From: Symsagittifera roscoffensis
Lineage: Eukaryota; Xenacoelomorpha; Acoela; Convolutidae
Direction of reading: 5' to 3'
Assembly: GCF_963678635.1 (NCBI RefSeq)
Contig: NC_087063.1
Coordinates: forward strand, 47,550,684 to 47,610,683
Length of the DNA stretch: 60,000 nucleotides
In this document: piece after piece, positions 44,595-54,839 of the stretch
Numbering within the stretch: position 1 is the first letter of the stretch
Layout of the letters: every line of letters begins with the position of its first letter
Program-made: the position numbers and the translations under genes
Notes under the pieces: generated by a model
Told to the model about the DNA's origin: nothing
The model's database searches: none
What the model saw: the letters and a program-made list of their open reading frames with translations, nothing else

Positions 44595-45233
44595 CTGCCC
44601 ATAATCAAGCTCCAAGTTTCCACCGATTTCCAGAGTGCTGATTGTTTAACATTGTGTGACTCAGCATCTAGTCATTCCTGGATATCGGCTAAATTAGTCA
44701 AATGTCTGAATCGTTCAGGAAGAGATGTGGATCTCACAGTAAATGGTATTGACATAACGACTGTTGTTAAAACGAAACAAGGTCAGATGAAGGTATCTTC
44801 TAACTTCGATGGATTCGAATACATATTCGAATTAACCGCATTTGTCAAGGATGAACTTAAATTCGGTACCGATACCGTCAACATCCTTGCATTACAGAGC
44901 AAGTATCCGTACCTTGCTCCAATCAATCCAATTGTGTATAGCTACGCCGATGTAGACTTAATATTTGGTCAAGACTCCTTCCATGCTATTCGGCATGAGG
45001 AGTGTTTCAAGAGTGAGGCCGATCCAAACACTTCGCCCGTCGCGGTTCGCCTTCCAATAGGCTGGGTCTTGAGCGGCCTTATGCCGACATCTACTGGTTT
45101 CCTTTCTTCTTGTTTCAAGTGCAATACGGATGATACCGAACTAGCTTGTCAAATCAAACGCTGGTATGAAATAGTCATACGGAGCCTACAAACATGTCGA
45201 CTCCCGTTCAGCCGAGGACAAAAGGGCGGCTAA
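44595..45233 (+). pseudogene. BEL/Pao aspartic protease (DUF1758-type)
   Basis: L-C-D-S-A-S-S-H-S-W-I near 44653 is the active site (usually D-S-G-S-S-H; Gly is replaced by Ala here). It is followed by 'DVDLIFGQDSFHAIRHEECF' and L-P-I-G-W-V-L-S-G, typical of the end of this domain. The frame ends at TAA 45231, before RT. 44967 onward is also the left edge of the 4.7-kb tandem duplication. Confidence 0.85.
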
Positions 45234-45266
45234 AATACTTGATTCCTCCACCGTCCATGATGGATC

Positions 45267-45970
45267 ATGATACGCTGTAGGTATGTTTGGGCAGAAGAAT
45301 CTATCATGTTACCAGACAATTACTATTCCTCTTTGGTTCAGTTAAAATCGTTGGAAAAACATTTAGCGAAAGATCCTCAATACTCAAAAACTATCGAAGA
45401 TGATTTGAGTAAAGGATACGTGATTCAAGTTCCTCCCCATAATTTTCCGAAGCGCAGTATACGCGAGTGGTATCTTCCTCACCATCCCGTGGTGAACCCA
45501 AACAAACCTGGTAAAGTGAGGCGTGTCCTTAACGGAGCGTCTAAATTCTACGGTACATCATTGATCAAATCGTTGCTAGTAGGACCCGACCTACTGCAAA
45601 ACCTTGTGTCCGTTCTCCTCCGTTTTCGTCAACATCATTTTGCCGTATCGACTGACATTGAAGGGATGTTCCTACAAGTTGGCGTCCTTCCAGAGGACCA
45701 ACCATCTCTTCGTTTTCTGTGGTGGGAGGACCCCACAGCCTATGTGGTTGTACACCAGTACACCAGACATATCTTTGGAGCGAGAGATTCGCCAACGTGT
45801 GCAAATTATGCGTTGCAACGGACTGCAATGGATAATCAGGCGATGTTCCATGACGCAGCGTCCGCAGTTCTAGAGACATTTTATCTACCTCGACTCCTTT
45901 GAGGACCCTGATGTTGCATTTAAAATGAGTCAAGAGTTGATTACTCTATTAGCTCTAGGTGGTTTTAATT
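45267..45970 (+). pseudogene. BEL/Pao reverse transcriptase lacking its YMDD box
   Basis: The RT core is recognisable: PNKPGKVRRVLNGASKF, then STDIEGMFLQVGV (first catalytic Asp), then IFGARDSPTCANYALQRTA. After F-Y near 45880 the expected Y-M-D-D box is absent, and the following Y-L-D-S-F-E-D-P appears in another frame. This fits a small deletion that removed the two catalytic aspartates and shifted the frame. Copy 1 also lacks 12 bases present in copy 2 (50083 region, residues N-L-R-D). The downstream frame has further stops (45969 onward). Confidence 0.9.
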
Positions 45971-46109
45971 AACTAAGTTCATAAGTAACGTAACTAAAAT
46001 TAATAAAGAGTTAAACCCGCCCTAAAGCGCGCCGCAACAGGAAAGTAGAAATATTGTAATTTGTGGGGATAATTCTTCCCATGTTCTTGGTCTGCATATC
46101 GACGACACT

Positions 46110-46979
46110 TTGGTCGTAAGCCGTGGTGTCAACCGTGAACTTAAAAGTTCGATAACACAGCGAACAGTGTTAATTTTTGTTTCTTCCGAATTCGACCCCA
46201 TAGGTCTCGGAGCGCCCTATACCGTAAGAGCGCGATTATTGTTGAAAGAAATCTGGCGCATTCATGGCCAACAATGGGATGATGAGCTACCCGTTGATAT
46301 AAAGTCAAAATTTCTTGCCTGGCACTCTGGTTTGCCATCTCTAGGAAAATTGAGTATAAAGCGCAGCTACTTCTCCGCACCAGTCGATTGGGTTGAGTTA
46401 CACATGTTCGGTGACAGCTCAGAAGAAGTTTTTTGTGCTGTAGCTTTTCTTCGCGCCCGTGTGAAAACTTCACTCGAAACGCAAGTTGCCTTCGTCTTTG
46501 GAAAAGCAAGAGTCGCGCCCATGAAAGCGCTTTCCATCCCGAAGCTTGAACTGCAGGCCGCGTTACTCGCTACTCGCTTGAAGGAAGATGTCCTCAAAGC
46601 TCTAACCATTCCTGTGTCAAACACGTTCATGTGGACTGACAGCACCACTGTGCTCCAGTGGTTAAACTCGGGTAGTAAGCAACCCACGTTCGTGGCAAAC
46701 CGGATTGGAGAGATTCTGGAAAGTACGACCGTAGACCAGTGGTTTCACGTCTTAAGTGGAGACAACCCTGCTGATACGGGAACCAGAGGAATCTCAGCGG
46801 AGTCCTTAAAAACAAGCAGCTGGGTAAACGGGCCAAGTCTGCTGAAAAGTGGCGAGTGGCCTTTCAAGCCGAGCATAGAAATGCTTAAGAAAATCCGCCT
46901 GGCTGGTCCCGCTTGTGACACTAATGAAGGTTTAGAGCAGGCCTCTAATTTTTCAAACGTTGTACAAAAACAAAAATAA
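46110..46979 (+). pseudogene. BEL/Pao Pao-type / RNase H region
   Basis: 'SSEFDPIGLGAPYTVRARLL' marks the Pao (peptidase A17-type) region that follows RT. The RNase H-like part comes next: F-G-D-S-S, then LSIPKLELQAALLATRL, then W-T-D-S-T-T-V-L-Q-W, then GDNPADTGTRGIS. The acidic residues are in place. The frame ends in TAA at 46977, where copy 2 has a glutamate codon, so this stop is private to copy 1. Pol continues in the next frame segment at 47031. Confidence 0.9.
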
Positions 46980-47030
46980 CCAATTTTATTTGCATGGGAA
47001 GAATTCAGCTCGTTTCGTAAACTCCAGCGA

Positions 47031-48113
47031 GTGGTTGCCTTCATGCTCAGACTTAGTCCGAAACACCGGCACTACCGCACTAAAGTCAAGGAAATAACCG
47101 ATCCGGTTGAATTAGAAACCGCCAAACGACGACTTTTGTTGATTTCCCAAAAGGAATCATTTGAAGCGGAATATTTACTCCTGTCCTGCGACAAAACCGT
47201 CAAAAAGTCTAGTCGTATCACACAATATGCACCGTTTATGGGTCCTGCATTCCTCATTCGTTCAACTGGGCGAATTCGCCGCCTAGTTAAAACTGAATAT
47301 GACACAAAACACCCCATAATCTTTGATGGAAGGCATACTCTGGTGAAATTGTTCGTAAGTGATATTCATTATCGCTATGAGCACCAGTTCTTAGACTACC
47401 TGCGAGCTGTAATTCACTTAGAGTTCGCAATCTTGAACCTTCTCTCTCTATTAAAGTCCATTGAAGTCCACTGCCTTATATGTAGGAAGCGCAGAACCAA
47501 AACGGTCACACCTATGATGGCAGAGCTTCCAGTTGAAAAGCTTGGTTACCGCCAGCCTCCCTTCACAAACTGTGGTGTTGATTATTTTGGACCCTTTTAC
47601 GTCTCAATCAGTAGGAGTTCTGAAAAACGATGGTGCTTCCTTTTTACATGTATGACCACAAGAGCTGTACATATTGAGATTGTCTCATCCATGGACACGA
47701 GTTCGTGTGTAATGGGAATCGAAAGATTCATTGCCCGTCGCGGCACTCCATCAGTCATTTGGTCTGATAACGGCACTAATTTTGTGGGAGCCGAGAAAGA
47801 ACTCTTGAATTGTATTCAGTCGTGGAACGGACAAGCACCCCCAGAGCTGGCTAAAAAGGGTATTAAGTGGAAATTTAGCCCCCCGGCAGCCCCGCATCAC
47901 GGTTGTTCTTGGGAACGTCTCGTTCGGTGTTGTAAAAGGGTATTCTACGCAATAATAGGAAGTAGAAAGCTAACTCCCGAAGTCCTTGAAACAACTTTCT
48001 TTCTTGTAGAACAATCACTGAACGCTCGACCTATAACATTAGTAAGTGCAAGTCCGGATGGTTTCGAGGTGTTAATTCCTAATCATTTTTTTGTTAGGCC
48101 GAAATGGTACTAG
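47031..48113 (+). pseudogene. BEL/Pao integrase
   Basis: A 360-codon open frame. It starts with the H2C2 zinc region (H-Y-R-Y-E-H-Q, C-L-I-C), locally frame-disturbed at 47420-47460. The catalytic core follows: the first Asp in G-V-D-Y-F-G-P-F (about 47577), the second in W-S-D-N-G-T-N-F-V-G (about 47760) and the Glu in G-C-S-W-E-R-L-V (about 47905). The D-D-E triad is intact, but the protein is not expressed as part of an intact Pol. It ends out of frame with the DUF5641 part. Confidence 0.9.
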
Positions 48114-48459
48114 CTTCCCTTCTCTCTCTTTCCAGGAGCACTTCGACCATCGAAAGCAATCTATCCGAGCGCAAAGCTACGCCAACGCAATTTGGAGTCG
48201 TTGGCTGCGAGATTTTGGGCCAGCGCTGAATAAACGCAGTAAGTGGCACTCCGATAGTGACGTTGTTTTCAAAACAGGGGATTTAGTGTGGGTGGTTGAC
48301 GAACGCAGCCCAAGGGCTCGTATAAAAACCCTTAATTACAGAAAAGACAACATAGCCCGATCCGCCGTTGTTACCACCCGCTCTGGGGAGCTAACTCGAC
48401 CGGCCGTAAAACTCGCACCCGTTTTCGCTCCTTTGAGCGCGGAAGATGTTCGCGCTTAA
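48091..48459 (+). pseudogene. BEL/Pao Pol C-terminus (DUF5641-type)
   Basis: 'SYANAIWSRWLRDFGPALNK', then GDLVWVVDE, match the C-terminal domain that follows BEL/Pao integrase. The last three codons and the TAA stop (48457-48459) lie inside the 3' LTR. It overlaps the integrase frame by 23 bases because of a frameshift. Confidence 0.85.
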
Positions 48460-48758
48460 ATTAATCTTAAAATAATGACGTCATTATAGCGCGAAAGTGA
48501 AAAAGCTAAAATTAGATTTTCTTAGACAAAAGGCCTTGAAAACTACTGGTTTGTCCGATTAAGGTCAGTTTGCCATCAAAAATGTTTATACATTTTTGAG
48601 ATTGTTGAAAACCGTATTGCTAAAATGTTAACCGAAAAATGGCTAACTCATTGCTTTCAGATGTTACTTCTTCTTCATATTATCTGTTTAAGTTGCCGAT
48701 AATTTACAGATGTTGAACCAAGTTTTTTAGATCTTACAGGATACGAGAGTGCGGCACA
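48447..48758 (+). repeat. BEL/Pao 3' LTR, copy 1
   Basis: 312 bases aligned with 39417-39728 and with 53163-53474. It is much closer to the latter, as expected if the tandem duplication came long after the insertion. Confidence 0.9.
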
Positions 48759-48879
48759 GCAAAAACGCCATTAAAATTACTAAAATTAAATTATTCTTCA
48801 CAGTATATTATAAGTTCAGCGAGCGACAGAAGCTTAAAATGAACAATTTAGCAAAAGAGTGCAGTCATTTCGCTGCTAA

Positions 48880-49320
48880 TTTTCTTTGTCCGAATGAGGC
48901 TGTGAGATTTTGTTCTCAAACTGTCTCATCATGTTGCCTGGGCACTTATAGTTGGCTACAATAATAGTTATTTTTCCGTTCTTCGTATAACCAAAGCCCG
49001 CATACGTGCAAAATGTCCAGTTCCGGGTTGGAACTCGAGCTTCGAAAAGTCATAATTTTCACTTCTTTGTACCAGTGGTAGACAACTTCATCGGCAGTCG
49101 GATTCAGTTTCAAGGCCTTGGCTACATTCTCTCCGTACCGTGGGTTATCGCTGTGCTTGAATTCATTGCCCTAAATAACTTTTCGGCCCATTCCTGGCCA
49201 TGCACAGCGAATGAATTTGACCATTTCAAATCTGGAACTCCATGCTTGGCACGATAGTTATTGTATACTTCCAAGAGATCGAGCTTGAAAGGATTGGCAA
49301 GCTTCGGATCCGGTTTAGCT
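48880..49320 (-). pseudogene. CAP-superfamily (GAPR-1-like) pseudogene, copy 1
   Basis: On the - strand, the reading starts near 49320 with 'LDLLEVYNNYRAKHGVPDLK', an H-x-x-Y-R-type CAP N-terminus, then H-G-Q-E-W-A-E-K-L. After one frameshift it continues H-S-D-N-P-R-Y-G-E-N-V-A (CAP signature) and VVYHWYKEV. After another it ends GFGYTKNGKITIIVANYKCP (the CAP C-terminal strand) and F-E-N-K-I-S. No introns are seen, so it may be a processed copy or a single exon. CAP proteins are usually secreted or membrane-associated. The frameshifts make it a pseudogene unless they are sequence errors. Confidence 0.8.
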
Positions 49321-49324
49321 CCTT

Positions 49325-49459
49325 TTTCCCAAGTTGAGAAAACTGGATCAATAGGTAAAGTTTTTATTCCGCAGGGAAATCTTAAAAATAAATTCCACTT
49401 TTGAAACTAGAAATTATTGACGTTTTTTTGCGCCATTTCCAAGTTTGTATTTGGAGACT
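49325..49459 (-). repeat. R1 fragment (inverted), copy 1
   Basis: The complement of the R1 middle (AACTGGATCAATAGGTAAAG through TTTGTATTTGGAGA). It is interrupted at 49460 by the hAT-like MITE. Confidence 0.75.
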
Positions 49460-49678
49460 CAGGGGCGGATCTAGGATTTTCTCGAGGGGGCGGGCGGATT
49501 TAAAAAAAAATTGTCTAAAATTTTGACGACCTTTTTTTTAGGTCGACCAAATTGATTTTTCGAGCTCTCCCAAAGCACTGTTTTGCCCCTTTTTTGGGGT
49601 AAATTTTGTGCGCCGCAACCAAATTTTTGAAAAAACAGTCAAGAAAGCCGTTTTTGGGCACTTTTTGATAAATTTTGG
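49460..49678. mobile_element. hAT-like MITE, truncated by the duplication junction
   Basis: Starts CAGGGGCGGATCTAGGATTT, matching the left terminus of the intact element at 54176. It follows that element until about 49678, where the sequence jumps into the BEL protease region. The right half and terminal repeat are absent. Confidence 0.85.
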
Positions 49679-49937
49679 TCAAGACTCCTTCCATGCTATT
49701 CGGCATGAGGAGTGTTTCAAGAGTGAGGCCGATCCAAACACTTCGCCCGTCGAGGTTCGCCTTCCAATAGGCTTGAGCGGCCTTATGCCGACATCTACTG
49801 GTTTCCTTTCTTCTTGTTTCAAGTGCAATACGGATGATACCGAACTAGCTTGTCAAATCAAACGCTGGTATGAAATAGTCATACGGAGCCTACAAACATG
49901 TCGACTCCCGTTCAGCCGAGGACAAAAGGGCGGCTAA
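49608..49937 (+). pseudogene. BEL/Pao copy 2: protease C-terminal piece
   Basis: The frame starts in MITE sequence and fuses by chance to the protease end (FGQDSFHAIRHEECF onward). A six-base deletion relative to copy 1 removes residues around L-P-I-G-W-V-L-S. Confidence 0.85.
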
Positions 49938-49970
49938 AATACTTGATTCCTCCACCGTCCATGATGGATC

Positions 49971-50660
49971 ATGATACGCTGTAGGTATGTTTGGGCAGAA
50001 GAATCTATCATGTTACCAGACAATTACTATTCCTCTTTGGTTCAGTTAAAATCGTTGGAAAAACGTTTAGCGAAAGATCCTAACTTAAGGGATCAATACT
50101 CAAAAACTATCGAAGATGATTTGAGTAAAGGATACGTGATTCAAGTTCCTCCCCATAATTTTCCGAAGCGCAGCATACGCGAGTGGTATCTTCCTCACCA
50201 TCCCGTGGTGAACCCAAACAAACCTGGTAAAGTGAGGCGTGTCCTTAACGGAGCGTCTAAATTCCACGGTACATCATTGACCAAATCGTTGCTAGTAGGA
50301 CCCGACCTACTGCAAAACCTTGTTTCCGTTCTCCTCCGTTTTCGTCAACATCTTTTTGCCGTATCGACTGACATTGAAGGGATGTTCCTACAAGTTGGCG
50401 TCCTTCCAGAGGACCAACCATCTCTTCGTTTTCTGTGGTGGGAGGACCCCACAGCCTATGTGGTTGTATACAGTACACCGGACATATCTTTGGAGCGAGA
50501 GATTCGCCAACGTGTGCAAATTATGCGTTGCAACGGACTGCAATGGATAATCAGGCGATGTTCCATGACGCAGCGTCCGCAGTTTTAGAGACATTTTATC
50601 TACCTCGACTCCTTTGAGGACCCTGATGTTGCATTTAAAATGAGTCAAGAGTTGATTACT
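49971..50660 (+). pseudogene. BEL/Pao copy 2: reverse transcriptase lacking YMDD
   Basis: Same core motifs as copy 1 (PNKPGKVRRVLNGASKF, STDIEGMFLQVGV) and the same loss of the active-site box after F-Y near 50597. It retains the N-L-R-D residues missing from copy 1. A base change and small deletion near 50468 shift the end of the frame. Confidence 0.9.
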
Positions 50661-50824
50661 CTATTAGCTCTAGCTGGTTTTAATTAACTAAGTTCATAAG
50701 TAACGTAACTAAAATTAATAAAGAGTTAAACCCGCCCCAAAGCGCGCCGCAACAGGGAAGTAAAAATATTGTAATTTGTGGGGATAATTCTTCCCATGTT
50801 CTTGGTCTGCATATCGACGACACT

Positions 50825-51865
50825 TTGGTCGTAAGCCGTGGTGTCAACCGTGAACTTAAAAGTTCGATAACACAGCGATCAGTGTTAATTTTTGTTTCAT
50901 CCGAATTCGACCCCATAGGTCTCGTAGCGCCCTATACCGTAAGAGCGCGATTATTGTTGAAAGAAATCTGGCGCATTCATGGCCAACAATGGGATGATGA
51001 GCTACCCGTTGATATAAAGTCAAAATTTCTTGCCTGGCACTCTGGTTTGCCATCTCTAGGAAAAATGAGTATAAAGCGCAGCTACTTCTCCGCACCAGTC
51101 GATTGGGTTGAGTTACACATGTTCGGTGACAGCTCAGAAGAAGTTTTTTGTGCTGTAGCTTTTCTTCGCGCCCGTGTGAAAACATCACTCGAAACGCAAG
51201 TTGCCTTCGTCTTTGGAAAAGCAAGAGTCGCGCCCATGAAAGCGCTTTCCATCCCGAAGCTTGAACTGCAGGCCGCGTTACTCGCTACTCGCTTGAAGGA
51301 AGATGTCCTCAAAGCTCTAACCATTCCTGTGTCAAACACGTTCATGTGGACTGACAGCACCACTGTGCTCCAGTGGTTAAACTCGGGTAGTAAGCAACCC
51401 ACGTTCGTGGCAAACCGGATTGGAGAGATTCTGGAAAGTACGACCGTAGACCAGTGGTTTCACGTCTTAAGTGGAGACAACCCTGCTGATACGGGAACCA
51501 GAGGAATCTCAGCGGAGTCCTTAAAAACAAGCAGCTGGGTAAACGGGCCAAGTCTGCTGAAAAGTGGCGAGTGGCCTTTCAAGCCGAGCATAGAAATGCT
51601 TAAGAAAATCCGCCTGGCTGGTCCCGCTTGTGACACTAATGAAGGTTTAGAGCAGGCCTCTAATTTTTCAAACGTTGTACAAAAACAAAAAGAACCCATT
51701 TTATTTGCATGGGAAGAATTCAGCTCGTTTCGTAAACTCCAGCGAGTGGTTGCTTTCATGCTCAGACTTAGTCCGAAACACCGGCACTACCGCACTAAAG
51801 TCAAGGAAATAACCGATCCGGTTGAATTAGAAACCGCCAAACGACGACTTTTGTTGATTTCCTAA
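50825..51865 (+). pseudogene. BEL/Pao copy 2: Pao/RNase H region and start of integrase
   Basis: A 346-codon open frame with 'SSEFDPIGLVAPYTVRARLL', L-S-I-P-K-L-E-L-Q-A and W-T-D-S-T-T. It reads through into VAFMLRLSPKHRHYRTKVK at the start of the integrase, which in copy 1 is cut by a stop. It ends at a private TAA (51863). Confidence 0.9.
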
Positions 51866-51952
51866 AAGGAATCTTTTGAAGCGGAATATTTACTCCTGTC
51901 CTGCGACAAAACCGTCAAAAAGTCTAGTCGTATCGCACAATATGCACCGTTT

Positions 51953-52829
51953 ATGGGTCCTGCATTCCTCATTCGTTCAACTGGGCGACTTCGCCGCCTA
52001 GTGGAAACTGAATATGACACAAAACACCCCATAATCCTTGATGGAAGGCATACTCTGGTGAAATTGTTCGTAAGTGATATTCATTATCGCTATGAGCACC
52101 AGTTCTTAGACTACCTGCGAGCTGTAATTCACTTAAGAGTTCGCAATCTTGAACATTCGCTCTTTATTAAAGTCCATTGAAGTCCACTGCCCTATATGTA
52201 GGAAGCGCAAAACCAAAACTGTCACACCTATGATGGCAGAGCTTCCAGTTGAAAAGCTTGGTTACCGCCAGCCTCCCTTCACAAACTGTGGTGTTGATTA
52301 TTTTGGACCCTTTTACGTCTCAATCAGTAGGAGTTCTGAAAAACGATGGTGCTTCCTTTTTACATGTATGACCACAAGAGCTGTACATATTGAGATTGTC
52401 TCATCCATGGACACGAGTTCGTGTGTAATGGGAATCGAAAGATTCATTGCCCGTCGCGGCACTCCATCAGTCATTTGGTCTGATAACGGCACCAATTTTG
52501 TGGGAGCCGAGAAAGAACTCTTGAATTGTATTCAGTCGTGGAACGGACAAGAACCCCCAGAGCTGGCTAAAAAGGGTATTAAGTGGAAATTTAGCCCCCC
52601 GACAGCCCCGCATCACGGTTGTTCTTGGGAACGTCTCGTTCGGTGTTGTAAAAGGGTATTCTACGCAATAATAGGAAGTAGAAAGCTAACTCCCGAAGTC
52701 CCTGAAACAACTTTCTTTCTTGTAGAACAATCACTGAACGCTCGACCTATAACATCAGTAAGTGCAAGTCCGGATGGTTTCGAGGTGTTAATTCCTAATC
52801 ATTTTTTTGTTAGGCCGAAATGGTACTAG
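51953..52829 (+). pseudogene. BEL/Pao copy 2: integrase
   Basis: The H2C2 region (51953-52180) and the catalytic core (52149-52829) are in different frames. The D-D-E triad is readable (G-V-D-Y-F-G-P-F, W-S-D-N-G-T-N-F, C-S-W-E-R-L-V). Confidence 0.9.
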
Positions 52830-53175
52830 CTTCCCTTCTCTCTCTTTCCAGGAGCACTTCGACCATCGAAAGCAATATATCCGAGCGCAAAGCTACGCCA
52901 ACGCAATTTGGAGTCGTTGGCTGCGAGATTTTGGGCCAGCGCTGAATAAACGCAGTAAGTGGCACTCCGATAGTGACGTTGTTTTCAAAACAGGGGATTT
53001 AGTGTGGGTTGTTGACGAACGCAGCCCAAGGGCTCGTATAAAAACCCTTAATTACGGAAAAGACAACATAGCCCGATCCGCCGTTGTTACCACCCGCTTT
53101 GGGGAGCTAACTCGACCGGCCGTAAAACTCGCACCCGTTTTCGCTCCTTTGGGCGCGGAAGATGTTCGCGCTTAA
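52807..53175 (+). pseudogene. BEL/Pao copy 2: Pol C-terminus (DUF5641-type)
   Basis: Near-identical to 48091-48459, with the same frame offset from integrase and the same stop inside the LTR. Confidence 0.85.
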
Positions 53176-53474
53176 ATTAATCTTAAAATAATGACGTCAT
53201 TATAGCGCGAAAGTGAAAAAGCTAAAATTAGATTTTCTTAGACAAAAGGCCTTGAAAACTACTGGTTTGTCCGATTAAGGCCAGTTTGCCATCAAAAATG
53301 TTTATAGATTTTTGAGATTGTTGAAAACCGTATTGCTAAAATGTTAACCGAAAAATGGCTAACTCATTGCTTTCAGATGTTACTTTTTCTTCATATTATC
53401 TGTTTAAGTTGCCGATAATTTACAGATGTTGAACCAAGTTTTTTAGATCTTACAGGATACGAGAGTGCGGCACA
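53163..53474 (+). repeat. BEL/Pao 3' LTR, copy 2
   Basis: Only a few substitutions from the copy 1 LTR, and the same right flank (GCAAAAACGCC), confirming locus duplication. Confidence 0.9.
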
Positions 53475-53595
53475 GCAAAAACGCCATTAAAATTACTAAA
53501 ATTAAATTATTCTTCACAGTATATTACAAGTTCAGCGAGCGACAAGCTTAAAATGAACAATTTAGCAAAAGAGTGCAGTCATTTCGCTGCTAATT

Positions 53596-54040
53596 TTCTT
53601 TGTCCGAATGAGGATGTGAGATATTGTTCTCAAACTGTCCCATCACGTTGACTGGGCACTTATAGTTGGCTACAATAATAGTTATTTTTCCGTTCTTCGT
53701 ATAACCAAAGCCCGCATACGTGCAAAATGTCCAGTTCCGGGTTGGAACTCGAGCTTCGAAAAGTCATAATTTTCACTTCTTTGTACCAGTGGTAGACAAC
53801 TTCATCGGCAGTCGGATTCAGTTTCAAGGCCTTGGCTACATTCTCTCCGTACCGTGGGTTATCGCTGTGCTTGAATTCATTGCCCTTAATAACTTTTCGG
53901 CCCATTCCTGGGCATGCACAGCGAATGAATTTGACCATTTCAAATCTGGAACTCCATGCTTGGCACGATAGTTATTGTATACTTCCAAGAGATCGAGCTT
54001 GAAAGGATTGGCAAGCTTCGGATCCGGTTTAGCTCCTTTT
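53596..54040 (-). pseudogene. CAP-superfamily (GAPR-1-like) pseudogene, copy 2
   Basis: Duplicate of 48880-49320. The middle frame is open for 92 codons (53660-53938): H-S-D-N-P-R-Y-G-E-N-V-A, then 'ALKLNPTADEVVYHWYKEVK'. The N-terminal and C-terminal CAP pieces are in other frames, as in copy 1. The frame breaks are shared, so the gene was already broken before duplication. Confidence 0.8.
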
Positions 54041-54042
54041 TC

Positions 54043-54167
54043 CCAAGTTGAGAAAACTGGATCAATAGGTAAAGTTTTTATTCCGCAGGGAAATCTTAAA
54101 AATAAATTCCACTTTCGAAACTAGAAATTATTGACGTTTTTTTTTGCGCCATTTCCAAGTTTGTATT
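54043..54167 (-). repeat. R1 fragment (inverted), copy 2, left part
   Basis: The same R1 stretch as 49325-49459. The R1 sequence resumes at 54601 after the MITE insertion. Confidence 0.75.
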
Positions 54168-54175
54168 TGGAGAGT

Positions 54176-54600
54176 GAGGGGCGGATCTTAGGATTTTCTC
54201 GAGGGGGGGGGGGCGGATTTTAAAAAAATTTTCTAAAATTTTGACGACCTTTTTTTAAGGTCGACCAAATTGATTTTTCGAGCTCTCCCAAAGCACTGTT
54301 TTGCCCCTTTTTTGGGGTAAATTTTGTGCGCCGCAATCAAATTTTTGAAAAAAACAGTCACAAAAGCCGTTTTTGGGCACTTTTTGATAAATTTTGACAA
54401 AAAAATTGCGTTTTTTTTGGCGCGCGCTCCCCCTCAAAGTTAGTATATATTGGCGCCCAAGGCGCCTTTAGAAAAATTTTAGGTTCGGTCGGCCAAAAAT
54501 GGATTTCTGAAAAAATATCAAAGGGGGGACACTTTGGGTCGGCAGGGGGTCGAATCCCTGAGGGGGAGGGGGCGTCCGCCCCACCCTAAATCCGCCCCTG
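54176..54600. mobile_element. hAT-like MITE, intact, 425 bp
   Basis: The left end is GAGGGGCGGATCTTAGG and the complement of the right end is CAGGGGCGGATTTAGG, so the terminal inverted repeats are about 16 bases. It is flanked by a perfect 8-bp duplication, TGGAGAGT (54168-54175 and 54601-54608), as expected for hAT. The interior is non-coding, with G-rich and C-rich runs near the ends. It inserted in an R1 copy whose sequence continues on both sides. Confidence 0.9.
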
Positions 54601-54608
54601 TGGAGAGT

Positions 54609-54770
54609 GCTATTTTGCGTCACGTTCAGCAGGTGAATTTTAATTAAACTCAAAAAGTGCATCATACCTAAATGCCTCAATTTTTTTTTGGAGTTTTCCT
54701 GAAAAAAATCAGCAAGACCTATATAAGAGTCTTCACTACGTTCGTTACTCTTAATAAAATGATATTTGCA
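54609..54770 (-). repeat. R1 (inverted), continuation after MITE
   Basis: R1 head part in reverse: an AAACTCAAAAAGTGCATC string, then CAGCAAGACCTATATAAGAG and TCTTCACTACGTTCGTTACT. Confidence 0.75.
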
Positions 54771-54839
54771 AAACATTGAGTTGAGACACAAAGCGTCCGA
54801 GGGGATTTAACAATGGTGGCTTCTATCTTCAGAGGAATA

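Larger units (their letters stand above)
39417..48758 (+). mobile_element. BEL/Pao LTR retrotransposon, copy 1, nearly full length but dead
   Basis: LTRs of 312 bases (39417-39728 and 48447-48758) flank, in order, a primer-binding site, a QLAE-repeat/SGNH-like extra region, gag, a DUF1758-type aspartic protease, RT, an RNase H-containing region, integrase and a DUF5641-type end. This is the BEL/Pao domain order. A five-base GCAAA directly before the 5' LTR (39412-39416) recurs right after the 3' LTR (48759-48763) and fits a target-site duplication. The LTRs differ at roughly fifteen positions by eye, so the insertion is not recent. Frameshifts, stops and loss of the RT active-site motif make it inactive. 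It lies between NSUN2-like exon 2 and a CAP pseudogene. Confidence 0.93.
49679..53474 (+). mobile_element. BEL/Pao copy 2 (3' half, tandem duplicate)
   Basis: Begins inside the protease (FGQDSFHAIRHEE region) and runs to a 3' LTR, collinear with 44967-48758. It lacks the 5' LTR, extra region and gag. It shares the missing RT YMDD box and most other lesions with copy 1, but has private differences: an intact codon where copy 1 has the 46977 stop, a private TAA at 51863, and an extra base near 52136. It arose by duplication of the locus, not by transposition. Confidence 0.93.

Noticed and set aside
42107-47317. Minus-strand open frames within the BEL pol and gag
   Set aside because: They are shadows of the plus-strand coding remnants.
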